A stretch of DNA of 64,000 nucleotides from Ptiloglossa arizonensis (Eukaryota; Arthropoda; Insecta; Hymenoptera; Colletidae), in the NCBI RefSeq assembly GCF_051014685.1, contig NC_135051.1, forward strand, positions 10,001,557 through 10,065,556. The letters are read 5' to 3'. The notes below the pieces were generated by a model that ran no database searches, was not told the DNA's origin, and saw only the letters and a program-made list of their open reading frames with translations. Positions 47,641 to 58,762 of the stretch are shown here, piece by piece. The position numbers were made by a program, and so were the translations under genes. How positions within the stretch are numbered: position 1 is the stretch's first letter; every line of letters begins with the position of its first letter.

Positions 47641-47737
47641 TATGCTTTAAAACTTTACGAAAAACGTTTTTACTTCGAATCTCGATTAAAATCAATTTCT
47701 ATAAGTTACTTATTCGTTTGAAATTTATAAATAGAAT

Positions 47738-50700
47738 GCACATTGTTCGATTAATATTGGGAATCAGCGTAAATGTTAGTAACAATCGCGGAAATGGACA
47801 AACATTCACCGAAACCGTTCGCCTTCGCAGATTTCGTAATTTATTAATGTTTATTTATCATATTTATTAACAAACGTCGTGGGACCGTAGATTAAACAAT
47901 TATTAACAATGTTCCTTTATTAATAATGGCTTGAAAGTTATTACTTTCTGGAAATATTTGTTAGATCGAACAAAGACAATCGAAGTAACCGTGCGATAAA
48001 ATAAATGAATATTTCTCTACATATCGGAAAAATAGTTTGTATTTATGCATTTATATTCCGAACGCTAAGTGACACACATATGTCACACGGCGATGAAGTG
48101 AGTTGCCATCTACTGGAGAATAGGTAAACTACACTTAAGGTGTGAAAACACCTGGCGGAGAAACGCTCAAGTTTGTTGAGGAATTGTTCTTATTTCCACC
48201 AATAGAGAGCGCCACGAGCATAATTTACCGACATTACAGATAAGTAATTCCATTTGTATGGTATTCCCTACGGTGCAATAAAATAAATAAATATTTCTGT
48301 ACAAAGATTCGTATGTATCATCTTTCGAATAAATTTAAAGTTAAACGAAATCAGCGTAATGAAATTTCTCTGCATTCTAGCCTTCCTTTATACATTTAAA
48401 AAAATCTTTGATACCTCGAAATCAAGGCTACACATATCGATTATCGACTCACAAGTGTTTATCACGATGATTTTTCTATATAGAAAAGCGATTAATCGAA
48501 ATTCAGCACGTTTCAGTAAAAAATACAACTTCTACGCGCATTGTGTAAATTATGAGAATTAAATAAATGTTAAACTATTGCACTAAATAGATAATTATTA
48601 CTTTTCATGCTTTGAAACTTTACTAAAGGAGTTCTTACTTTGAATCTCGATGAAAATTAATTTCTATAAGTATAATCATTTATAATGCATAAATAAGATA
48701 CAAATTGTTCGATTAATATTGGGAACATGCATAAATGTTAGTAACAATCGCGAAAATTAACAAGTATGTTCTCCAAGGGACGGCAACCCATATAATTACC
48801 ACGTTACAAATGTTTGGAATTGCGCGTTCCGAATATATTTGCATGCATACAAACAATAATTCGATATGTAGAGAAATATTTATTTATTTTATCGCACGGT
48901 AGGGAATATCATACAAAAGGAATTACTTATCTTTAATGTCGGTAAATTTGTGCTCGTGGCGCTATCTATTAGTGGAAATTTGAACAATTCTTTGACAAAC
49001 TTGAGCGTTTCTCCGCCAGGTGTTTTCACACCTTAAATGTAGTTTAGCAATTTGTCCAATAGATGGCAACCCATGTAATTATCATGTTATAAAATGTTTG
49101 GAATTGCGCGTTCAGAACATATTTGCATGCATACAAACAATAATTTCTATACGTAGAGAAATATTTATTTATTTTACCGCACGGTAGGGAATATCATACA
49201 AATGGAATTACTTATCTTTAATGTCGGTAAATTTATGCTCGTTGCGCTATCTATTGATAAAATTCGGAACAATTCCTCGACAAACTTGAGCGTTTCTCCG
49301 CCAGGTGTTTTCACACCTTAAGTGTAGTTTACCTATTCTCTAGTAGATGGCAACCCATTTCATTGCCGTGTGACATATGTGTGTCACTGAGCGTTCGGAA
49401 TATATATGCATATATACAAACTATATTTCGATATGTAGAGAAATATTCATTTATTTTATCGCACGGTTACTTCGATTGTCTTTGTTCGATCTAACAAATA
49501 TTTCCAGAAAGTGATTACTTTCAAGCCATTATTTATACTAAAACAATGGTAATAATTGTTTAATCTAAGGTCCCACGACGCTTGTTAATAATTATGATAA
49601 ATAAACGTCAAGATATTGCTAAATTTGCGAAGGCGAACGGTTTCGGTGAATGTTTATCCATTTCCGCGATTGTTAGTAACATTTATATGTACTCCCAATA
49701 TTAATCGAACAATGTGCGTCGTATTTATGCATTAAAAATGATTGATTCGCCTATAGCAATTGATTTTGATCGAACTTCAAAGTAAAGAGATGTTTCTTAA
49801 AGTTTTAAAATATGGAAAGTAATAATTGTCTATTAGATATATCGATGTAACATTTGATTAGTACTTGAAAAATCGAAATGCATACTTCCTCGGCGGCAGT
49901 GTTCTCCTCATACCAAAGGATGAAATTCAGACATAAATTGTAGAAAATGTTCAATGTTGGGACTCTTGTTGTCAGGAGTATACGATATGCGAGGAAGTAC
50001 CACGATTTCGCGGATTCCTAGAAATGACGTCAAATTCTAAGAATTTCTGCAAATTGAGATTCTACGGGATTTTCAAATGAATTTCCGAAATTTTGCTAGA
50101 TCTGTCGTCGATTTTGGGCTTTGCTAACAGGAGAACATGATACTCGAGACTGTATTCTTATTCGGGGTTTTTTGGAAATGTCGTAAAATTCCAAGAATTT
50201 CCGCGAATTGAGATTTTGCGGGATTTTGGAACGAATTTCTAAACTTCTGCTAAAATTTTTCGTCAATTTTTGGCTTTTGTAACGGGAGGACATGATACTC
50301 GAGAAGGTATTCTTATTCCGGTGATTTTTGGAAATGACGTCAAATTCCAAAAGTTTTTGCGAATTGAGATTTTGCGTGATTTTCGAATAAATTTCTTAAC
50401 TTTGGCCAAAATTTTCGACGATTTTGTACTTTGGTAATTTAGCAAGTTGATAGGATCCGATTAAGGAATCGAAGGCAAATAATGACCAAAAAGAAGCTTT
50501 TGTTGTTACTAAAAATAACTTTATTGAAAGATATCAATACATCGGTGATACAATCTCATTCTTTCGTTTAATTAACATACTCAAGCATTCATACGCACTA
50601 TAAAAATGTTACTTTTCAAGGTATTCAACTTCTTCTTATCTTAAATAACCATTCTAAATTCGCAGCCAATTAGCTCGATATTACTCGCAGCGAGTAATAC

Positions 50701-53700
50701 CGATTACCAGGTCTCACCACGTGGAGGTTGCTGCGAGCGGAGACCCGGAGAGAGATAGATGGAATCAAAGTTCCATCGATCTCCCTCGACACGCGATACA
50801 AACGAAGATACTAAACCAAAGAGATGGAAGGAATCAATGTTCCTTCGATCTCCTCGTTTAGTTCTGCCAAGCAATTACATTTTGGAAAAATTAGGCAAAA
50901 TTGGGAAAGACGCGACACGAACCGTGCAGTTGGTCCTACTAGGTCTATCCCGTTGCCCCTCGGTGGTTCCGATTCCCGAGAAAACGAGCGACGCCTACCA
51001 CTCCCCTAGAGGAGTGCCCCGTTTCTCCATCTTTACGACGAGAGGGTCTTATTTTGGAGGCTTTCGCAGGGACCGGCAAAAATGCCTGCTCCTGTGCTCG
51101 CAACATGTCCCCTCTGGAAGCGGACACACCGGAAGAGACGGCGATAGACCGTTCGGACTACTTACACGGCCGGCCACTTGCTTGTACAAGAAGCAGTGGT
51201 GACCGGATCGAGGAACGAGGAACCGAGCAAAATTAAGCTAAAGATTGGATAATTGCTTGGCAGATCACAGCCATAAAACTAACTTATTCTAACTGCAGAG
51301 ATAGAAGGAATCAATGTTCCTTTGATCTCCTCGTTTAATTCTGCCGAGCAATTACATTATGGAAAATTGAGGCAAAATTGGGGAATACGCGACGCGAACC
51401 GTGGAGTTGGTCCTACTAACTCGGTCCCGTTTCCCCTCAGTGGGCCCGATTCTCAAGGAAATGCGCGACGCCGTCCACTCCTTGGAGTGCCCCGTTTCTC
51501 CCAACTCCGCAGCCAGGAGCCACGCAGAGCGTGGACCTGTCTCGCGAAGGATGACGAAGAGAGGGTCTTGTGGCACTGGGGCTTCCGCAGGGACCGGTGC
51601 GAACACCTGCCCCTGTGTTCACAGCATATTCTCTCTCAAAGCGGACGCACCAGAAGAGACGGCGATCGAGCGTTCGGTCCACCTCCACGGCCGGTCACTT
51701 GCTTATGCAACAAGCAGAGGTGGCCGGACTGAGATACGAGCAAGCGAGCAAAAATAAGCTAAAGATTGGATAATTGCTCGGCAGATCACAGATATTGGTA
51801 CATGGTGGCCTTAAAACTAACTTAGTCTATACTTAGAATTAACAGTCCTGCGGAGGATGCAATACATCAATCCTCTTCGTTCTTCGTTCTTCGTTTTCCG
51901 ATACATCTAAGAGAATGTATCTAAGAGAAACCTAAGAGAAACCTAAAGTCATGGCATAATAGAAAATAGAAATGAATTTGGTTAGTGGAAAAAAATAAAC
52001 ATGTCAAAACAAGTAGAAATTAAAATCAGAGTACAAATGAAATGAATTAGACAAAGAAACAATTAAAAAAAAAAAAAGAAAGGATTGAGAAAGTGGTCGC
52101 CAGTACTGACCACCGCCTCCCGGCGGCCAGTACCGGTTACCAAGGTGGGGGATCCCCCTTCCATAAACCTAAAACGAAGAGATCCGTCCACCTCGGAGGC
52201 TCCAGGAACAATGAAATTTTAAACAACCGGGGGCTCCTTATATACCCTCTCCAAGGTGACTTACCGTTTCTTCCATTGTCTTTGTTCGATCTAATCGAAA
52301 TCTTCGAAGGCGAACGGTTTCGGTGAATGTTTGTTCATTTCCGCGATTGTTACTAACATTTATGCATGTTCCCAATATCAATTGAATAATTTGCATCTTA
52401 TTTATTCATTACAAATGATTAACTAACTTATAGAAATTGATCTTGATCGAGATTCGAAGTAAAAAGTGTATCGTAAAGTTTTAAAGCATGAAAAGTAATA
52501 ATTGTTTATTTGGTACATTAATTTAACATTTATTCAATTCTTATAATTTACACAAAACGTATAAAAGTTGCATTTTTTACTTGAAAGCGCCGAAATTCAA
52601 TTAATCGCTTTTTTAGATAGATAAATCTTCGTGGTAAACACTTGTGAATCGATAATCGATACGTGTAGCCTTGACAATTTCGGTTGGACCTCAATGACAA
52701 CAATTCCATTGCGAACAAAGAATATTTCAACGAAATGATATTTTAAGCCATTATTTATACTAGGACATTGTTAACAATCGTTTAATCTACGGTTCTACGA
52801 CGGTTGTTAATAAATATGATAAATAAACGTCAAGATATTGCGAAATCTGCGAAGGCGAACGGTTTCGGTGAATGTTTGTTCATTTCTGCGATTGTTACTA
52901 ACATTCATGCATGTTCCCAATATCAATCGAACAATGTGCATCTTATTTATTCATTACAAATGATTAAGCAACTTATAGAAATTGATTTAGATCGAGATTT
53001 AAAGTAAAAAGTGTTTCGGAAAGTTTTAAAGTATGGACAGTTACAATTGTTTATTAGATACATTAATTTTACATTTGTTCAATTCTTATAATTTACAGAA
53101 TACGCGTAGAAGTAGTATTTTTTACCTAAGAGCGTCGAAATTCAATTAATCACTTTTCTAGGTCGAAAAATCATCAATCGATATATGTAGCCTTGACAGT
53201 GTTGGTTTGAACTCAATGGAAACAATGAAAAATTCTATGGCGAACGAAGAATACTTCAACGAAATGATATTTTAAATCATTATTTATACCAGGTCATTAT
53301 TAATAATGGTTTAAAGTCTGGTCCTATGACAGTTGTCATTTATCATGATAAATAAATATTTATCATAATAAATAATCATTTATCATAATAAATAAATCGG
53401 GAAAGACGCGTCGCGTCTTTCCCAATTTTCCCTCCTTTTCTTCGACAATGTAAGTGCTTGGCAGAACTGAACCAGGAGATCGAAGGAACTTTAATTCCTT
53501 CCGTCTTCTCGATTCGGTAACTTGATTTCTATTGCGTATCGAAAGAGATCGATGGAACTTCGATTCCATCTATCTCTCACCGGGTCTCCGCTCGCAGCAA
53601 TCTCTACGTGGTGAGACCTGGTAATCGGTATTACTCGCGACGGACAATTATTGTTCGTCGCGGCTAGTACCGGACTAATTGGCTGCGAATTTAGAATAAC

Positions 53701-54171
53701 TTTTATCATTTAAATAATGAGTACATAGACTGATTACTTGGAGAGTAAGAAAAATTGTATATTACAATGTAGAAAACATTTGCGGCGCATAAGAATGTTA
53801 GGTACTTAAAGTATGATGATAGAATGTAGGAATACGATTCTAACTGGAAGAAATATGTATATTTTGTTAAATAAATCAAAAATATTCAGAATATTACGAG
53901 TTTTTTAATTACAACTTTCTTCTCCATTACTTGCATTCCTACGAATCACTTCAACAATAATTGAATGACGTCATTTCCAACAATCCACGAAAAAGATTTA
54001 CCTTCTTCACTATCATGTTCTCCTGATACCAAAGTCCCGAAATCGGCGAAAAATTTCAGTCAAAGTACAGAAGCCCGTTTAGAATTTGCGCTTCGAGGAA
54101 ATTCTTGGAAATGACGTCATTTCCAAGAAGTGGCACGATAGGAATACCATCTCGCCCATCATGTTCTCCTG
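47738..54171. repeat. Right arm of the 6.4 kb inverted repeat
   Basis: Reverse complement of 36986-43419 (see that entry). It contains, left to right: satellite fragment, hairpin C elements (47960-48310 and 48770-49490), TGACGTCA satellite (49905-50420), linker with poly(A) signal (50520-50525), two B modules (about 50657-51847, minus), short 7-nt repeat, promoter module (minus, TATA 52236-52244), two 542 bp satellite units (52310-53330), partial B module (53395-53690) and TGACGTCA satellite units. Confidence 0.93.
50497..52212 (-). ncRNA. Putative protein-less transcription unit, right cassette
   Basis: Mirror of the left cassette: TATA complement at 52236-52244, initiator at 52209-52214, poly(A) signal at 50520-50525. 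It is transcribed, if at all, toward the left, i.e. toward the left-arm unit and in the same direction as the spacer unit. Confidence 0.4.
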
Positions 54172-54330
54172 ATACCAAAGTCCCGAAATCGGCGAAAAAT
54201 TTCAGCTAAAGTTCAGAAATTCGTTTAAAATTCGCGCCGCGGGGAAATTCTTGGAAATGACGTCATTTCTGAACCGTTTCGGAAGTTCTTGAAAATGACG
54301 TCATTTCTGAGAATTTTCGGAAAAATTTTT
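53960..54330. repeat. TGACGTCA satellite running past the right arm
   Basis: Palindromes near 53970, 54112, 54256 and 54296. The array continues about 160 bp beyond the point where inverted-repeat matching stops (54171), so the right breakpoint lies inside the satellite. Confidence 0.8.
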
Positions 54331-54566
54331 GCAAAAGTTAGGAATTCTTGGAGGAAAAGGAGTGGAAATAAAGTGGGAAAAGAAAAAATGCTAATTATAT
54401 TTTGCTTAATAAATTTATTGAAATGTATTGGAGTTACATCGATCTCCCTTCACACGCACTTCTTTCGCGCTGGTCGGCGCTGATCCGTTGCGGGTGCGCG
54501 CTAACCCCGGCCTCTCCGTGCCGGTCCGCCCCGGCCCGGAGGATCCAGGTGCCCCAGAGGAGGAGT

Positions 54567-54600
54567 TCCGTCCACCTCGGAGGCTCCCGGGCGAATGAAA
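54567..54600 (-). repeat. Truncated promoter module (initiator part only)
   Basis: The text TCCGTCCACCTCGGAGGCTC followed by C-GG-AATGAAATTTT matches the region from +1 to about +32 of the cassette promoter (complement). The TATA part is replaced by unrelated sequence, and a GC-rich block (54470-54560) with no cassette match lies on the downstream side. Confidence 0.65.
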
Positions 54601-54649
54601 TTTTCCGTTAACTTTCCGTTACTTCGATTTTATTTGTTCGATTTAAGCG

Positions 54650-54925
54650 AATATTTGACGAAATTGATGGCTTTTGAGCTATTATTTATACTAGGACATT
54701 GTTAATAATTGTTTAAACTATGGTCCTACGATGGTTGTTAATAATTATGATAAATAAACATCAAGATATTGCGAAATCTGCAAAGGCGAACGGTTTCGGT
54801 GAATGTTTGTTCATTTCCACGATTGTTATTAACATTTACGCATGTTTTCAATATTAATCGAACAATGTGCATCTTACTTATGCACTACAAATGATTAAGT
54901 AACTTATAGTAATTGATTTTGATCG
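54650..54925 (+). repeat. Partial 542 bp satellite unit, right edge of the island
   Basis: About half a unit, from TACTAGGACATTGTTAATAA to GAAATTGATTTTGATCGAGA-type text, then an abrupt change at about 54926 into unique GC-richer sequence flanking transferrin. Confidence 0.8.
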
Positions 54926-55046
54926 AGACCGGGGGGAACAGGGTGGTACAGGAACAGAGGATCGAGAAAACCGAAATAACGATTTGACCCGATTCTCCGA
55001 GCGAATCGACGGTGCGTCATTAAAACGAAAAATGCTACAACGTCGT

Positions 55047-55052
55047 TTTATT
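55047..55052 (-). terminator. Transferrin poly(A) signal
   Basis: AATAAA on the minus strand (TTTATT on plus), about 60 bp downstream of the transferrin stop codon. Confidence 0.6.
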
Positions 55053-55110
55053 TCGCGTCTGTTACAAAAGAGACGAAATTTCGAGCGGTCGCGAGATTGT
55101 TTGCTACACC

Positions 55111-58100
55111 TTAGGCAATTGTGTAATTTTGTTGCGTTTGTTGCCATTGATCCCACTTGTCCCACGACTTGTCCACGGAGACGAGACCTTTCGCGTCGTC
55201 CTGAAAAAACGAGAGAGAATTGAAAATCAGAAACGGTTGTCGAACGAGGTGGCTCGCAAGAAGAAGATCTTGACTTTACCTTGAACAACTCGTTGGACAT
55301 GCCAGCCCAAGTGCCGAACAATTGCAAAAGATCCGGTCGTTTCGAGTAGAGGGTGCTGGCGGCTAGTGTGCCGTGAGTGAGCTCCTCCAGAGCGTTTATA
55401 GACTTATCGGCGGAGCTTAGGATCACTCGAGGTGGTTCTATACCCAAGTTGCATCGTTCCCATTGGTCGAGAGTCGCAATACCGCCTCCTGGACAGAGCA
55501 GTGAAAAGTCCGAACTCTCCTTGCCTCTCTCCTGATTCTTCTCGTCTGAAAGTTCGTTAAATGGACGTGAGTCTCTGGTCAGGAATCTCACGAACGAACG
55601 ATACTCACTAATGCGCGACAAAGCGGTCAGCGGTACGAACGCCACGTCTCCTTTGTCCGACGACAGACACCTGAAACCGACGCTCGTTACAGAGACAATT
55701 TCTTAACAAAGTAGTACCTCGCTTAATCTTCAAAAATTGAAACGAAACTGATCGCTCAATTGGTCCATAAAATCTTCTCCTTATCGTGAACACGAATATT
55801 CGGTTCGATCGATCAGCGAGGTATTACTGTCTATCGTTACGTCTAGGGTCCCTCTGTTCCCTCTCGCGTTGTAATTAAGTTTCGCTACGTACTCGAGAGC
55901 ACCATCACCGCCATTGAAAGCTTCGGCGTTGTTGGGTTTGCACTTGGTGACACTGGAAACTTGATCGTCGTTGGCTGCGATGCTACCTACGCACTGCTGG
56001 CACAGCTTCGACCGTACGGGTGCTCCCGGGACGCAGGATCCCTGGAAGAAATCGGCCACGTCGTCCTCGGAGTTTATCAAACTTTTTTCCTTCAACGCGT
56101 GCACGGGAGCCTCCCAACCGGCAAAGTTACCCTTGTACCCACTGTGACAGGATCTCTTGTCCCTCAACTCGGCTAAAAACAAACACGATCTTGAGAAAAT
56201 ATTCATCAGAGCCGGAGACGCTCTGTAGATAATCGTCGAAATAGTTACCAAAGTCCTTGACTGGGGAAGATTTTTTGATAACCGCGACAGCCGGTCTTTC
56301 GCCTAACTTCGTCGAGCCTGGCCCGTACGATTCCGCGATTATGGGTTTGGCATTGAAGTCTCTGATCGCTCCTTGAACCGCGCCTCCATCGACCACCACC
56401 AGATCGGCATTGTCCTCTTTGATGGCTTTCAAACAGTCTTCCCTGCTCTTATCGAACTTGCACTCGAGCTTGGGTCTGACGTCTCTGCGAACAACGATAA
56501 AGAGTCGTCGTGAAATACGAAGAGGTTCCCCTTTCGAACTGCGCGCAGGAACGATCAGAAGCAGCGAGGGGAAGAACGAAGAGGAGGACTATCAGGAAGA
56601 AAAGGAAAAGGAGATCGGTGATGATTCCGTACCTCGAGAACGCCGCCTTGGATAGAGCGTTACATTTATTGAGACTTCCTTCGGTCCAGACGCACCAACG
56701 GGCAACCTTGCCCACCGATCCGGAGTCTCGTTCGATCACGTCCAAGTATTTCGAGTTGGTCAAGTGGTTCACGGGCGACACGACCGGTGCCGGAACGGCC
56801 AATGTTTTGTTATCCAGGAGCATGATGTCCTTCCACCAGTCAGCCTTTTCCGCCTCTCCTAATTTGCCGAGATCCGTCAATTCCTGGGAGAAACGATAAC
56901 AACGTACCGTCAATTATTTCCGTCGACCTTATTCGTCGAACGACCTTCTCGTTCGTGTCTTCTGAACACGGTGTGAACCGATAGAGAAAAACTACGACCC
57001 GAATAAACTCTAATTATTTTTACCAACGATTCACCGTGCTCTGTTCGCTTTTCGTTGTACTTTCGTTCCCATCAAAGTACAAAGTATAAATGAAAGTATC
57101 GGTACCTTTTGCAACGCCTGCACGTTGTTGACGGCTCCGTTGGTCATGTATCCCTGCCAAGGTCTGGCAGCCCAGGTGCACGGCTTGGTGTTCTCGTCGA
57201 TGGGGACTTTGGTGCCATCCGGACAGAAGTAACGGAAATCGGTGGGATTCTCGTTGGTCGGTACCGCTGGGGATACACCGACAGGCAATCCGAAGAAACG
57301 TTTCACGTAAATCACCTTGGTCCAGGCGACTTGGCCTCCGTTATGAGCGAGACACCGTAGCGCTCCCTCGTATCCCGAATAAATGTCCGGGTAATCGCAG
57401 ACGTCGGGTTTCTCGCAGAGAGCGCACATGTTCGAGTAGGTCGTCTCTGACGAGTAAAATCAACGGAGTTAATCGTACGCGGAGACGTACACGATCTCTC
57501 ACCTAACTCGAACAAATGCGGAGAAAATTCTAGTAGGATCCAGGAGTCGGTCCAGTTAAGTGTCGGCACCGTGTACGTATAATTATCGATTAAAAGTTTA
57601 CCCTTCAGAGACTTTGTTCCTTCAAATAAGTAAAAGAAAGCTCACTGAGTCTTTGGTTGATGGACGGATCGGGGGACCAGGTGCCTACCAGGCACCCCTT
57701 GGAGAAGAGCGAGCTCAAAGCGCGTAGCTCGTTCTCGCGGGCCGAGTACTGAGGATCGTTCAGGTTGTTCAGCACTCCCATGGCGGTGAGCTTGGTGATC
57801 GGTATCTTGTAACCGACGTTTCGTCCCACGCCGGTATGACAGGACCTCAGTCCGCGCAATCCTTCGACATTGTTTATATCCAAGTCTTTGTGCACCACGC
57901 ACACGGCCTCGTAACGATACGTAGCGTCCGGCTCCTCCTTGGTTCTAACCTAAGTAGCAATCCGGTCAACTAGCGTCTGGACTCGAGATCGACGAAAGAA
58001 ATCACTCTCTCTCTCTTACCTGCTCGACGACGCTGTACTTTGGGTCGACGGCCAGCTCGTTGTTCTTCGCCGCGACGTACATGTCCTCCGGATCCACGGC

Positions 58101-58601
58101 CACCACGTCCGCTTCCTTCTTCCCGACCCTTTCGATGCACTCCAAACGATCGCGACCAGAGATGCAGGAAACTGGGATTCCTTTGAGAGCCGAGTCCTTG
58201 ATTAACTCCGCGCAATCCTTCCAATACACCTCGGGCACGCATATCGTGACTGGGGACCGGCGAAACAAACACGAATTAGTCGAGAATCAACTCGAGCTCT
58301 TAACGCGTACTTTCCCGATATCGAACAATCTATTGTCATCCAAGGACAAAGTCCCCGAACAAAGAGCCACGATTAAACGACGCCATCCAAGATTTGGCCA
58401 ATTTGCTCGATCGCAAATTACAACCGAACCGAAACGAGCACTTGCTCCATCCACCAAAGTTTTCGACGCGACGGGCCGCGCCTCGAAGCTGCTGCTCTAC
58501 TTACAGATTCGCTTCTCGGAGGCATCGTTCGCCGCGGATTCGCCTACGATGGCTGTCACCGCGAGCGCAGCAACGAGAGAGACGTGAATGCCGAATCTCA
58601 T
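55111..58601 (-). CDS. Tsf1: Transferrin 1 (secreted iron-binding protein)
   Basis: Secreted haemolymph iron carrier; insect Tsf1 transports iron and withholds it during infection. Ten minus-strand exons: 58601-58505, 58249-58020, 57949-57646, 57446-57106, 56883-56633, 56484-56249, 56172-55893, 55670-55609, 55545-55280, 55200-55111; 718 aa with all phases consistent. A signal peptide starts it (MRFGIHVSLVAALAVTAIVG). The N-lobe runs from TICVPEVYWKDCAELI through SCISGRDRLECIERV and ADVVAVDPEDMYVAA (expected Asp ligand), RSCHTGVGRNVGYKIPI, CLVGTWSPDPSINQRL, CALCEKPDVCDYPD and GALRCLAHNGGQVAW. The C-lobe has RWCVWTEGSLNKC, DNADLVVVDGGAV, RSCHSGYKGNFAGWEAPVHA, ADFFQGSCVPGAP, NGGDGALECLSSDKGDVAFV and GTWAGMSNELFK. 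Iron-site residues of the C-lobe are often lost in insects; I did not resolve them here. Confidence 0.96.
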
Positions 58602-58750
58602 GGTTCGGGGGAGCCCTATGGACCCGATAGTCGGCGAAAGTGACCGGAACGAGCACGCGCGGCCAGAACGGGAGAGAAGAGAAGAGAACGCTCGGAACGC
58701 TCGGAACGACTCTTGCGACGCGATAGACGAACTATGCGACACCGATCGCC

Positions 58751-58762
58751 TTCTTATATAGG
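58751..58762 (-). promoter_or_regulatory. Transferrin TATA box
   Basis: CTATATAAGAAG on the minus strand, about 150 bp upstream of the start codon, in otherwise GC-rich sequence. This would place transcription start near 58725 and give a 5' UTR of about 120 nt. Confidence 0.6.

Larger units (their letters stand above)
43420..47737. repeat. Spacer of the inverted repeat: a third, diverged cassette
   Basis: From about 43170 to 47620 the spacer follows the right arm's 49.47-53.3 kb segment in the same orientation and order: satellite fragment, TGACGTCA satellite (43580-43830), linker with poly(A) signal, one B module (44090-44810), long 7-nt microsatellite (44849-45032), promoter module (45250-45470) and four 542 bp satellite units. 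It is clearly more diverged from both arms than the arms are from each other, has one B module instead of two, and four satellite units instead of two. Confidence 0.85.
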
